NCBI RefSeq assembly: GCF_001904655.1
Contig: NZ_MRCC01000007.1
Location: 124,001-188,000, forward strand
Source: Chroogloeocystis siderophila 5.2 s.c.1
GTDB lineage: Bacteria; Cyanobacteriota; Cyanobacteriia; Cyanobacteriales; Chroococcidiopsidaceae
Direction of reading: 5' to 3'
DNA length: 64,000 bases
The translations under genes and the position numbers were made by a program. Below, one piece after another: positions 18,688 to 27,675 of this stretch (position 1 is its first letter; each line of letters begins with the position of its first letter). The notes beneath the pieces were generated by a model that searched no databases, was not told the origin of the DNA, and saw nothing but the letters and a program-made list of their open reading frames with translations.

Positions 18688-20235
18688 TCAATTCCTCTTA
18701 ACTGCTTGGCTTTGATAATCTGCGATCGCATTAAACTCATTTTCCAGATTTCGATACAAGCGTTCGTATAATGAGAACAGAGCGTGATAGCTGCTGACTA
18801 AATGCGAATTGGGTTTATGACGATAAGTTATGCGAATTAATTTTTGCACGTCAGTAAGATCGGCGATCGCACCTACACTATACATTGCTAATACGGCTGC
18901 ACCAAATCCACTTCCTTCATAAACTTCTGGCATTAATACCTCAATCCCGAACAAATCTGCCATCATTTGTCGCCAAAGAGTCGAACGCGCAAAACCACCC
19001 GAAGCGCGAATTTCTTTAATATCTCCGGTGAGTTCTTGTAAAGCGACATTAACACTGTAAACGTTAAATAAAATCCCCTCCATAATCGCGCGGACAAAAT
19101 GCGATCGCCCGTGATGTAACCCTACACCAAAAAATAAACCACGTGTTTTCGCATTCCAATGCGGTGCGCGTTCGCCTGATAAATACGGTAAACACAACAA
19201 ACCTTCAGCGCCTGGAGAAACTTCCATTGCCGACGCAATCATCAAGTCGTAAGGATCTACCCCCAAGTGCTTTGCTTTTGCGACTTCTGGCGCGCAAAAG
19301 TTGTCGCGAAACCACCGTAAAACAATTCCACCATTATTTGTGGGTCCACCGATAACCCAGTGTTTTGCAGTTAAAGCGTAACAAAACGTTCTTTCTTTCT
19401 CGTCAGTCAGTGGTGTGTCAACAACCGTCCGCACTGCACCACTCGTACCAATCGTAATCGCAACTTCACCCCTCGCGATCGCCCCGACTCCCAAGTTTGC
19501 TAAAACTCCATCATTTGCCCCAATAACTACGGGTGTATCCGCTGCAATTCGCATGACTTCTGCATGACGCGTTTTCATACCACGCAAAACGTGCGTTGGC
19601 GAAACAAGTTCGCTCAATTGTTCAGAACGTATTCCTGCAAGTTCAAGCGCTTCTGTATCCCAATCAAGCTGTTTTAAATTGAGTAATCCTGTCGCCGATG
19701 CAATCGAGTAATCAATAATATAGCGCTCGAATAATTGATAAAAAATGTACTCTTTGATCGAGATAAACTTAGCAGCTTTTTCAAAAACATCTGGGTTGAC
19801 TTCGCGCATCCACATCAGCTTTGTAACCACTGAAACAGGATGAATTGGGCTTCCGGTACGCAAGTAAAGATCGTGTTTAATGTCTTGTTGCTTTAAGTAC
19901 TCTGTTTGATGAATGCTGCGATTATCTGCCCAAATCATTGCATTCGTTAAAGGATAATTTTTGGCATCAACAGCAATTAAACTGTGTGTTGCTGCGCTAA
20001 ATCCTAATGCAGCGATCGCCGATTTTGAAATTTCTGCCGCATCTACTGCATCGCGCACCGCACCGATGACTGCCGAAAAAATTGCTTCAGGGTCTTGTTC
20101 TGCCCAGGTAGGTTTGGGGACAATAATTTTATATCCCCGATTCCCCATACCTTTAATTGCACCTGAGGCTGAAAAAACAATCGCCTTTGTACTCGTGGTG
20201 CCAACATCAACACCAAGAAAGTAAGTTTGAGTCAT
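18688..20235 (-). CDS. Gluconate kinase, FGGY family
   Basis: 515 aa, normal for FGGY carbohydrate kinases. Domain I starts with GVDVGTTSTKAIVF (8-21), the phosphate-binding motif. NAMIWADNRS, GANDGVLANLGVGA, IGTSGAVR and the ATP-site GGFARSTLWRQMMADLFG follow. Overall sequence is closest in feel to Bacillus-type gluconokinase (GntK), and the gene directly follows a GntP-type gluconate permease on the same strand (98 bases apart). Substrate is therefore inferred as gluconate, producing 6-phosphogluconate for the oxidative pentose phosphate pathway. Xylulose or glycerol are less likely alternatives. Cytoplasmic. ATG start. Confidence 0.85.
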   Translation of the reverse strand: MTQTYFLGVDVGTTSTKAIVFSASGAIKGMGNRGYKIIVPKPTWAEQDPEAIFSAVIGAVRDAVDAAEISKSAIAALGFSAATHSLIAVDAKNYPLTNAMIWADNRSIHQTEYLKQQDIKHDLYLRTGSPIHPVSVVTKLMWMREVNPDVFEKAAKFISIKEYIFYQLFERYIIDYSIASATGLLNLKQLDWDTEALELAGIRSEQLSELVSPTHVLRGMKTRHAEVMRIAADTPVVIGANDGVLANLGVGAIARGEVAITIGTSGAVRTVVDTPLTDEKERTFCYALTAKHWVIGGPTNNGGIVLRWFRDNFCAPEVAKAKHLGVDPYDLMIASAMEVSPGAEGLLCLPYLSGERAPHWNAKTRGLFFGVGLHHGRSHFVRAIMEGILFNVYSVNVALQELTGDIKEIRASGGFARSTLWRQMMADLFGIEVLMPEVYEGSGFGAAVLAMYSVGAIADLTDVQKLIRITYRHKPNSHLVSSYHALFSLYERLYRNLENEFNAIADYQSQAVKRN

Positions 20236-20333
20236 AGATTGAGTGGTTAATTAAGTGGGTGAAAATAAATGTAAATAAATTGGTAACTGGTAATTGGTCT
20301 GATAGAAAGCATCTACCGATTCGCTAACCTGAG

Positions 20334-21680
20334 TTACACAAAGAAGCTGATCAGGAATACTATCAAAAAGCCCACTAAACCAATAATGGTTTCCATGACT
20401 GTCCAAGAACGTAGTGTGTTTTTCTCAGATAATCCGAGATAACGGCTGACTAACCAAAAACCTGAATCGTTAACATGGGAAAGTACGGTTGCACCGGAGG
20501 CGATCGCAATTGTAATTAATCCACCCATTGGTGCAGAATAATTCCCTGCTTCGATTGCGGGTGCCATAATTCCTGCGGCTGTTACCATTGATACTGTTGC
20601 CGAACCTTGCGAAACTCGTACCGCAGTCGCAATAAGGAACGCAAGAAGAATAATCGGTAAGTTTGATGCCGCCATGATACCGGCTAACGCATCACCAACG
20701 CCACTTGTTACCAAAACTCTGCCAAAAACACCACCCGCACCTGTAACTAAAATAATCAATCCTACTGGTTCGAGCGATTTTGTGGCGATAGTTTGAATTT
20801 CGTCTGGCGTGTAACCGCGTCGAGTTCCTAATAAATAAAACGAAGCAAGCGCCGCAAGAAGTAACGCGGTAAATGGATGTCCTAAAAATCCGAGTAAATT
20901 ACGGACAAAATTACCTTCTGGCAACAAAATTCCAGAAACAGTATTGAGCAAAATCAGTAACAGTGGAATTGCAATAATGGCAACAATCATACCAAACGGC
21001 GGTGGGTCTTTTGCCACTTCCTTTTCTGGTGCGTCAATGATCATGTATTCTGGTACTTTCACGTGGATTTTCCCGCCGATGTACTTACCAAAGAAGACAC
21101 CGCCGACGATCATTGCTGGTAAACCAGCGATCGCACCAAACAAAATCACCCAACCCAAATCCGCATTAATTAATGACGCAACTGCAACCGGACCTGGCGT
21201 TGGTGGAATGTAGCTGTGAGTAATTGCTAACCCTGCGGTTAAGGGAATGGCATAATACAACAACGATTTTCCAGTCCGTTGCGCTAAACTGTACACTAGC
21301 GGAATCAGAATAATTAAACCAACATCAAAAAAGACAGGAATTGCGACTAAAAATCCTGTCAAGCCTAACGCCCACTGCGCGCGATCTTGTCCAAAGCGTC
21401 TTACTAAAGTATTTGCTAATTGTTCCGCGCCGCCAGACACGCGCAACATCTCGCCAAACATCGTACCCAAACCAACCACAATTGCAATAAAGCCTAGGGT
21501 GTTCCCCATACCTTGTTGAATTGTGCTGGCAATCTCGTTTAAAGGTATTCCTGCGGCAACCGCAACGAATAAACTACTCAAGAGCAAAGCTACGAATGCT
21601 TGTAGCCTTAAACCCATTACTAGAAACAGCAGCAAGCCGATGCCGAGCATCGCAATTAAAATTAGTATACCAGGCGACAT
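20334..21680 (-). CDS. Gluconate:H+ symporter, GntP family
   Basis: 448 aa, about twelve hydrophobic helices across the length, the size of GntP/GntT permeases. Family marks: GMGNTLGFIAIVVGLGTMFGEML near residue 57, a PVFFDVGLIILIPLVYSLA segment, HSYIPPTPGPVAVA, and GSATVSMVTAAGIMAP with HVNDSGFWLVSRYLGLSE near the end. These are typical for gluconate-type sugar acid transporters. Upstream partner of the gluconate kinase gene in a likely two-gene operon. A Fur-box-like sequence lies about 85 bases before the ATG. Confidence 0.9.
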   Translation of the reverse strand: MSPGILILIAMLGIGLLLFLVMGLRLQAFVALLLSSLFVAVAAGIPLNEIASTIQQGMGNTLGFIAIVVGLGTMFGEMLRVSGGAEQLANTLVRRFGQDRAQWALGLTGFLVAIPVFFDVGLIILIPLVYSLAQRTGKSLLYYAIPLTAGLAITHSYIPPTPGPVAVASLINADLGWVILFGAIAGLPAMIVGGVFFGKYIGGKIHVKVPEYMIIDAPEKEVAKDPPPFGMIVAIIAIPLLLILLNTVSGILLPEGNFVRNLLGFLGHPFTALLLAALASFYLLGTRRGYTPDEIQTIATKSLEPVGLIILVTGAGGVFGRVLVTSGVGDALAGIMAASNLPIILLAFLIATAVRVSQGSATVSMVTAAGIMAPAIEAGNYSAPMGGLITIAIASGATVLSHVNDSGFWLVSRYLGLSEKNTLRSWTVMETIIGLVGFLIVFLISFFV

Positions 21681-21765
21681 AATTGCAGCTTAAAAGCCCC
21701 TTAACTCTTCTTTTTATGCGCAACAACGTTGCAATACAGCTAAATAGTGGGGTCAATTTTCTTTA

Positions 21766-21780
21766 TGAAAATGATTATTA
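21766..21780. promoter_or_regulatory. Fur-box-like 7-1-7 sequence
   Basis: TGAAAATGATTATTA matches the 7-1-7 Fur consensus TGATAATnATTATCA at 12 of 14 defined positions. It lies about 85 bases upstream of the gluconate permease start. In an AT-rich region such matches can be chance. Confidence 0.25.
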
Positions 21781-22113
21781 TTCACTAAATCTTTATTACT
21801 CAAGCAACCCAAAATTGGTTGTAACCGTGACCAACAACTTGTTGAAAGCGATCGCTTGTTGTTTTTACCTGAGATAAAGTTTAGTACCACTAGGCTGAAA
21901 GCCTGTTACGCTGTACCCAAATGCAGAATCACTCTGCTCATTAATTGATTTTACTTATAAATGTTATTTTGAAAACTTTATTTATCTCGGTCATCTATCT
22001 AGAGAGATTAATCTAAAGATAGAGTGAATTTTGATTGGCTCTTGCTATCTCAAGATTCATACTTGGAGCATAAGATCATTTCACTAAATAAAAACGACAA
22101 ATCATTTCTTCTC

Positions 22114-22204
22114 TGCCCCGCCAGTCGCCTCAACGGGGGACTCGGAGGCTCCATGGAGTGGGGATTAAGGGTAAACTCCGCACGGCGCCGGCTCCTGAAG
22201 CTGC
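22114..22204. repeat. GC-rich repeat-like island
   Basis: About 90 bases of markedly higher GC than the surroundings, starting CTGCCCCGCCAGTCGCC and ending GGCGCCGGCTCCTG. It resembles dispersed repeats (CGCCAGTCGC...GCTGGCTCC) that I recall from Nostoc-type genomes. No coding evidence. Confidence 0.35.
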
Positions 22205-22303
22205 CTATTTGTAGTAACTTCAAAGTGACCTCGTGCAGTGGCTCAACTTGACAAAGCAGAAGTACATCAAGTCGTGTTTATTCAATGTAAAATTGACTAT
22301 TTT

Positions 22304-22618
22304 ATGGCAAGTAACTCCGAAACAGATATCCGTGTTTCAGCTACCGGCAAAATCTGGGGCTTTGCGACAGGTATGCTTGCAATCTGCATTCCGTTAGTCC
22401 CTGTGACTAGAAGTGGTCCTATTCTGCCGTTAGCGGTAGTGACAGGTGCAGCTATTAGTACAGTTGCAGTTTGGCGTAGCTCAGATAATGACGCAAGTCA
22501 CAATTTGGCAAATAGGATCAAGAACTTAGAACAGCGAGTCGCTGATTTGGAAACAATTTGTAGTTCGCAAGAAATTGAATTACAGCGAAGAATTCGGCGC
22601 TTAGATACAGAAGATTGA
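22304..22618 (+). CDS. Small membrane protein with C-terminal coiled coil
   Basis: 104 aa from the ATG at 22304. A longer frame reaches 22238, but the extra residues look non-native. Two adjacent hydrophobic stretches (about 17-30 and 37-55) form one or two membrane helices. A charged heptad-rich coiled coil follows (about 67-102: LANRIKNLEQRVADLE). No known domain. Convergent with ftsH, with a palindromic hairpin (22646-22665) between the two. Function unknown; membrane-anchored coiled coil proteins of this size often serve as small scaffold or adaptor proteins, but that is only analogy. Confidence 0.6.
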   Translation: MASNSETDIRVSATGKIWGFATGMLAICIPLVPVTRSGPILPLAVVTGAAISTVAVWRSSDNDASHNLANRIKNLEQRVADLETICSSQEIELQRRIRRLDTED

Positions 22619-22645
22619 ATGCCAAAAAGCGTTCTGTCAAAGTCC

Positions 22646-22665
22646 CTCTCCCAAGTTTGGGAGAG
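22646..22665. terminator. Hairpin between convergent genes (also a dispersed repeat)
   Basis: CTCTCCCAA-GT-TTGGGAGAG forms a perfect 9-base-pair stem. The surrounding CCCTCTCCC...GGGTGAGGG sequence is a widespread intergenic repeat in cyanobacteria. No long T-tract, so its terminator role is inferred from its position between converging genes. Confidence 0.5.
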
Positions 22666-22765
22666 GAATTTAGGGTGAGGGCGAGACTCACACGCATTGA
22701 TTTATTGACAAGAAAAAGCGATCACCCTTGCATTAGAGGCGATCGCCTTAATTCTTTAGCTTCAC

Positions 22766-24697
22766 TTACACCAAAACTGATTGCATCAAAGGCTTGTCAG
22801 GAGATAACTTTCCACTACGCAGCCACTCATCTAACTCAGATGGTGCTTGCACTTTTTTCAGTTGTTCGCGCAGTTTTTCGCCTTCGAGGATTTCTTGCTG
22901 CAATAATATCTGCGCGGTTTCCTCTAACAAGTCGCGATTTTGAGCCAAAATGCTTAAAGCAATGTGATGCGCTCCATCAACGATTTCTTTGACTTCGCGG
23001 TCGATTTCTTCTGCAACTTTGGGGCTAACCGAACGACGCGGGTTACTAAAACCGCCTAAGAATTCTTGTTGGATTTTCTCAAAAGCAACTGGACCTAACT
23101 CATCACTCATACCGTAGAGTGTCACAGCACGTTCTGCTAAATCAGTAGCTTTTTGAATGTCATCACTCGCACCTGTAGACACTTTCCCAAAAACCAATTC
23201 TTCAGCGGAGCGTCCACCAAGTAAGGTTGCAATCCGCCCGCGTAACTCATCTTCAATCATCAAAAAGCGGTCTTCTTCAGGCATTTGTACGGTATAACCT
23301 AATGCACCGACACCGCGAGGAACTACAGAGATTTTCTCGACCTTACCCGCACCAGGCATCAAAGCACCGATAATGGCATGACCAACTTCATGATAAGCAA
23401 CCGTCTTTTTCTCATTTTCGTTGAGAACGCGCGATCGCCTCTCTAAACCAGCCACAACACGCTCGATTGCTTCATTAAAGTCACTCATCGACACAGCTTC
23501 GCGATTTTGGCGGGCGGCGAGAAGTGCGGCTTCGTTGACTAAGTTGGCTAAATCGGCTCCCGCAAATCCTGGGGTACGTCCTGCAATGGTTAGCAAATCG
23601 ACATCATCAGCTAACTTCACATTTCGCGCATGAACTTTGAGAATCGCTTCGCGACCGACTTTATCAGGGCGATCGACAACAACTTGACGATCAAATCTTC
23701 CTGGACGACGTAATGCAGGGTCAAGGATTTCGGGACGATTTGTCGCGGCGATGATGATCACGCCAGTATTCGCATCAAAACCATCCATTTCGGTTAAGAG
23801 TTGGTTTAGCGTTTGTTCGCGTTCGTCGTTACCGCCAACAAAGCCGTTAGCACCTCCACGCGACTTACCCAACGCGTCTAACTCGTCAATAAAGACGATG
23901 CAAGGGGCTTGTTGCTTCGCTTGTTCAAACAGATCGCGGACTCGCGCTGCACCGACACCGACAAATAACTCGATAAATTCTGAACCGGAAATGCTAAAGA
24001 AAGGAACACCCGCTTCACCGGCGATCGCTTTTGCGAGTAATGTTTTTCCAGTTCCTGGAGGTCCGACAAGCAGTACTCCCTTGGGGATCTTTGCTCCAAG
24101 TCGAGTATATTTACCCGCGTTTTTGAGGAAATCAACAATTTCTTGGACTTCTTGTTTCGCTTCTTCGACTCCGGCGACGTCACCAAATTTCACTCCGGTA
24201 GTTCCTTCGGAGTAGATCCGCGCTTTACTTTTACCAACCGTTAACGCAGCTGGACCGCCACCTTGACGGTTAATCAAAAATCCCCAGATACCAAAGAAGA
24301 TTAATGGCGGTATCACCCAACTCAAAATTGTGCCAATCCAGCCATTATTATTCGGTGCTGGAGCAGCAAATTTAACGTTGTGGTCGCGGAGAATTTTAGG
24401 AAGATCTAAGTCAATCGCAATTGGTGTTGTCGTAAAAACTTGACCCTTCTCTTCTGGTGTTTCGGATTTGAGCACAAACTCGATGCGATCGCTACCAACA
24501 ATTGCCCGATCAACTTTATCTGCTTCGACTTGCGCAATAAAATCGCTGTAAGGTACTTGCGGTAAGCGCGCTCCAAAGCTCGGCACAATAAAGTTTAGTA
24601 GCAAAAGTATCGTAAATAAAATGAGCAAGCTGCCTCCAAATTGCCGTGCTTGTGGCGGCTTCTTTGAGCGCTTATTATTGTTTGTTTCAACAGGCAT
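22766..24697 (-). CDS. ftsH: ATP-dependent zinc metalloprotease FtsH
   Basis: 643 aa, usual length. Two N-terminal membrane helices (about 22-40 and 122-142) flank a lumenal or periplasmic domain. The AAA+ module has Walker A GPPGTGKT (212-219), Walker B IVFIDE (267-272) and the pore-loop region FVGVGAARV. The M41 protease domain has the zinc motif HEVGH (436-440). FtsH hexamers degrade damaged or unassembled membrane proteins; cyanobacterial thylakoid FtsH removes damaged D1 during photosystem II repair. The ribosome binding site is strong (AGGAGAAG). Which of the usual four cyanobacterial FtsH paralogues this is cannot be told from one gene. Neighbour DUF1614 is on the same strand, 117 bases upstream. 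Confidence 0.96.
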   Translation of the reverse strand: MPVETNNNKRSKKPPQARQFGGSLLILFTILLLLNFIVPSFGARLPQVPYSDFIAQVEADKVDRAIVGSDRIEFVLKSETPEEKGQVFTTTPIAIDLDLPKILRDHNVKFAAPAPNNNGWIGTILSWVIPPLIFFGIWGFLINRQGGGPAALTVGKSKARIYSEGTTGVKFGDVAGVEEAKQEVQEIVDFLKNAGKYTRLGAKIPKGVLLVGPPGTGKTLLAKAIAGEAGVPFFSISGSEFIELFVGVGAARVRDLFEQAKQQAPCIVFIDELDALGKSRGGANGFVGGNDEREQTLNQLLTEMDGFDANTGVIIIAATNRPEILDPALRRPGRFDRQVVVDRPDKVGREAILKVHARNVKLADDVDLLTIAGRTPGFAGADLANLVNEAALLAARQNREAVSMSDFNEAIERVVAGLERRSRVLNENEKKTVAYHEVGHAIIGALMPGAGKVEKISVVPRGVGALGYTVQMPEEDRFLMIEDELRGRIATLLGGRSAEELVFGKVSTGASDDIQKATDLAERAVTLYGMSDELGPVAFEKIQQEFLGGFSNPRRSVSPKVAEEIDREVKEIVDGAHHIALSILAQNRDLLEETAQILLQQEILEGEKLREQLKKVQAPSELDEWLRSGKLSPDKPLMQSVLV

Positions 24698-24813
24698 TGT
24701 TTATAACTTCTCCTATATTCAGTCGATGGCTTCTAGCTTGTAGAGGATTTGGATGTCAGGGCAATTAAGAGACTCTATGAAAATAAGAACGCTTTGTGTT
24801 TGAAACTATTGAT

Positions 24814-25527
24814 TTAGGTCAATAGTAAGGCGAATAAACCGCACAAAGTAATACCATCAAATACTCCTGCACCACCAATACTCAATACACCCGAACTCAT
24901 TGATTGAATATCTTTGAGATGAAGTAAGTCAGCACCAATCAAAGTCCCTAAAATTCCACCTGCAAAAGCCACAGGTGCAGCATGGGCTGTCGCTAATACC
25001 ATTGCGGATAATGCCGCAGTTAACGGTGCAATTAAGGGATTCATTTGAATACCAATCCCTGGCACGACTCTAGCTGCATAGTAACTTACTACCGTGACGA
25101 TCGTCGTTACTAGTACAATTGCCAAGGTATTACCTTGCGTAAATTGATACAATGCTAATCCTACAGGAATGACACCGCCTCCTACATTAATCGCAACGAC
25201 AGTAGAGCGCTTCATTCGCTTGAGTGGAATACCCCAATACTCGCGCAACCATAATTCGGTAAAGTTATCTGCGGTTGGTTGCGGCGCTTCGACTTTGTAA
25301 AGTGGAAGATTGATTATGCTACCAACAATCACCGCAGCAAGTAATAAGACTGCTACATCGGGCGCAAAGCCTAACTTGGCTACTGCTAGCCTAACAACGT
25401 CAACTGCTAGCGTAAACCACAAAAATGGCAGTAACAGCAATAAGACAAGAAATAGTAGCAGCGATACTGGCAGGTAAAACATTGACTTACCAATGTGAGC
25501 GATTGAACTGAGTCGCTCTAAAGTCAT
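24814..25527 (-). CDS. DUF1614 membrane protein
   Basis: 237 aa. Multi-pass membrane protein with helices at about 16-40, 57-72, 107-125, 131-150, 160-185, 188-200 and 218-236. Conserved-looking blocks are GSIINLPLY, NVGGGVIPVGLALYQ, GIGIQMNPLIAPLTAAL, and the C-terminal SIGGAGVFDGITLCG. These mark the DUF1614 family, found in archaea and bacteria, function unknown. The glycine-rich membrane blocks suggest a transport or membrane-embedded enzyme role, but nothing specific. ATG start. Upstream of and co-oriented with ftsH; divergent from mgtE. Confidence 0.8.
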   Translation of the reverse strand: MTLERLSSIAHIGKSMFYLPVSLLLFLVLLLLLPFLWFTLAVDVVRLAVAKLGFAPDVAVLLLAAVIVGSIINLPLYKVEAPQPTADNFTELWLREYWGIPLKRMKRSTVVAINVGGGVIPVGLALYQFTQGNTLAIVLVTTIVTVVSYYAARVVPGIGIQMNPLIAPLTAALSAMVLATAHAAPVAFAGGILGTLIGADLLHLKDIQSMSSGVLSIGGAGVFDGITLCGLFALLLT

Positions 25528-25816
25528 TGTAAAAGTAAGCGATTGCGAGTAACAGTTCGGTGTTTACTTAACATTCCACCGCAAAAGCCGCACCTTACCG
25601 CTGCGCTCAGTTCTGAATTTTGAGTGATGCGTTTTGAATTCAAGATTAATAACTCCGCACTTGGCTTAAGAGAAGGGTGAGGATGTGGAACCTTACGGTC
25701 TTTCTAGCTTGCTCGATGTAAAAAAAATATAGACTAATCAATATTTCGGAAATTTGCCCAGATCACATAGACTAAAAGCAGCGAACTTTGCACTTTTGGG
25801 TTCAGGACGGTAAGCT

Positions 25817-27217
25817 TTGACTGCAACTAACAACGTATCCTCACAATTTCAGGATGTCTCGTGCAGAGAACTGCGAGAGTTAGTACGGAATCAACTGCAA
25901 TCACTCCTCGAACAAGGAGATTTGCAGGGAGCCAAGGCTATTCTAGAACCTGTAAAGCCCGCAGATATCGCAGAAGTAATCGAAGGCCTACCAAAAGCGA
26001 TGCAAGCGATCGCCTTTCGTTTGTTATCTAAAAGTGAAGCGATCGAAGTTTACGAGTATCTTGACTCTAACGTTCAAGAAGCACTGATCTTAGAATTTAA
26101 AAGTCAAGACGTTCTCGATATTGTCGATAAAATGTCACCCGACGATCGCGCCAGGTTGTTTGATGAATTACCAGCAAAATTTGTAACTCGCCTTTTAGAA
26201 CAACTGAGTCCTGCGGAACGCCAAGCAACCGCTCAACTATTAGGTTACGAAGCGGGTACAGCTGGGCGGATCATGACACCCGAACTCATTTCGTTAAAAG
26301 AAAACTTTTCCACCGCGCAAGCATTAGAGCAAATTCGCCGTTTAGCAAATGCGACTGAAACAATTTACTATCTTTATGTTACCGACCCGGCAAGGCGATT
26401 AACTGGGATTTTGTCGCTACGAGAACTCGTCACCGCACAGCCGCAGCAAACAATCGGCGAAATCATGACGCGTGAGGTTGTATTTGTTTATACCGATACT
26501 GATCAAGAAGAAGTGGCGAGATTAATTCAACGCTATGACTTTTTAGCAGTGCCTGTTGTTGATCGCGAACAGCGTCTCGTAGGAATTGTCACGGTTGATG
26601 ATGTCATTGATATCTTAGAACAAGAAACCACTGAAGATATTTATGCATTGGGTGGTGGCGTTCAATCGGGGGGCGATAACTATTTTCAAACCGATCTCCT
26701 AACAGTTGCACGCAAGCGCGTTGTGTGGTTATTTGTGCTACTTTTAACCAACACTGTTACTGGAACCATTATCAGGTCTGAAGAAGAAATTCTACAAAAA
26801 GTAGTCACGCTCGCAGCTTTTATTCCCCTGCTCACTGGTACAGGTGGAAATGTTGGCGCACAATCTTCTACTGTTGTGATTCGAGGAATGAATACTGATG
26901 AAATTAAAGCCCTAGGACCACTACAAGTTATATTGCGCGAAGCGATCGCCGGAGCTTTATTAGGAACAATGCTAGGAAGCATCGCCACGGTTTGGAGTTA
27001 CTTTTTGCAAGGAAGTTGGTTAGTCGCGATCGCGGTCGGGCTAAGTTTAGTTGCTATTTCGGTTTTGGCTTCGGTTTCTGGCTCAGCATTACCGTTTTTA
27101 TTTCGCTTACTAGGCTTAGACCCAGCCTTAATGTCTGCTCCCTTTATTACAACGGCTGTTGATGTGCTAGGCGTCTTGATTTACTTCAACTTAGCCCGCG
27201 CAATTTTGCGACTGTAG
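25817..27217 (+). CDS. mgtE: Magnesium transporter MgtE
   Basis: 466 aa, typical. The cytoplasmic N domain (about 35-140, superhelical, with PADIAEVIEGLP) is followed by two CBS domains (about 150-270; GIVTVDDVIDILEQE ends the second). Five membrane helices follow (about 300-465), with the pore signature PLLTGTGGNVGAQSSTVVIRG near 345. MgtE is a Mg2+-gated channel: the N and CBS domains close the pore when cytosolic Mg2+ is high. The best start is TTG at 25817, preceded by AGGACGG; no nearby in-frame ATG fits the family N-terminus. I saw no Mg2+ riboswitch in the 290 bases upstream. Confidence 0.94.
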   Translation: MTATNNVSSQFQDVSCRELRELVRNQLQSLLEQGDLQGAKAILEPVKPADIAEVIEGLPKAMQAIAFRLLSKSEAIEVYEYLDSNVQEALILEFKSQDVLDIVDKMSPDDRARLFDELPAKFVTRLLEQLSPAERQATAQLLGYEAGTAGRIMTPELISLKENFSTAQALEQIRRLANATETIYYLYVTDPARRLTGILSLRELVTAQPQQTIGEIMTREVVFVYTDTDQEEVARLIQRYDFLAVPVVDREQRLVGIVTVDDVIDILEQETTEDIYALGGGVQSGGDNYFQTDLLTVARKRVVWLFVLLLTNTVTGTIIRSEEEILQKVVTLAAFIPLLTGTGGNVGAQSSTVVIRGMNTDEIKALGPLQVILREAIAGALLGTMLGSIATVWSYFLQGSWLVAIAVGLSLVAISVLASVSGSALPFLFRLLGLDPALMSAPFITTAVDVLGVLIYFNLARAILRL

Positions 27218-27224
27218 AAGCTGT

Positions 27225-27479
27225 TTATAGCTCGGATGGTGTATCTGGAGCGACAACTTCTCCTCCTAACTGTAAAGGCATTTCTTGCTCGTCAATTAAT
27301 TCACTTAATTCCTTAACCTGTAGATTCATTTGCTCGCAAGCAGCTTTGAGTTCTTTTGCAAACGCATTCACATCTTCACCATAGCCACATTGATAAGCAG
27401 CAGTTTCAATTCCTTGCTTAGCATTTGCTCTGGCACAATCTACTAAATCAGTGCCTTGCAATGGTGTATTTGATGGCAT
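27225..27479 (-). CDS. Small hypothetical protein (84 aa)
   Basis: Acidic, soluble, helical protein with three cysteines (C15, C31, C48) and a low-complexity acidic tail (LGGEVVAPDTPSEL). The middle (about 32-65) could form a helix or short coiled coil. No family recognised. It converges with mgtE, the 3' ends only 7 bases apart, and stands alone upstream. Composition and codon use look like a real gene. No function proposed. Confidence 0.65.
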   Translation of the reverse strand: MPSNTPLQGTDLVDCARANAKQGIETAAYQCGYGEDVNAFAKELKAACEQMNLQVKELSELIDEQEMPLQLGGEVVAPDTPSEL

Positions 27480-27675
27480 AGCTTACTCGTCGTTATCTAC
27501 TCAATGTATTGATAGATTACCAATAGAACGTACAAGCAACATCCTTCTTGTGGAAGACAGCGTTTAGGAGTCAGAAATTAGCCTTGTAAAGGCAGAAGGT
27601 ATGAGAGACAAAAGCAGCACTGTATTTTTAGAATTGTGTGTCTCAAATCACATCTTGCCATCTGCCTTTGTTTGG

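Larger units (their letters stand above)
21681..22303. other. Intergenic region with GC-rich island
   Basis: No credible gene. The left part holds the probable promoter of the gnt pair. The right part contains a GC-rich island listed separately. Short open frames on the plus strand (21683-21877, 22024-22251) show no protein-like composition. Confidence 0.45.

Noticed and set aside
22024-22251. Plus-strand 75-codon frame through the GC-rich island
   Set aside because: Composition follows the repeat-like island; no ribosome binding site or domain.
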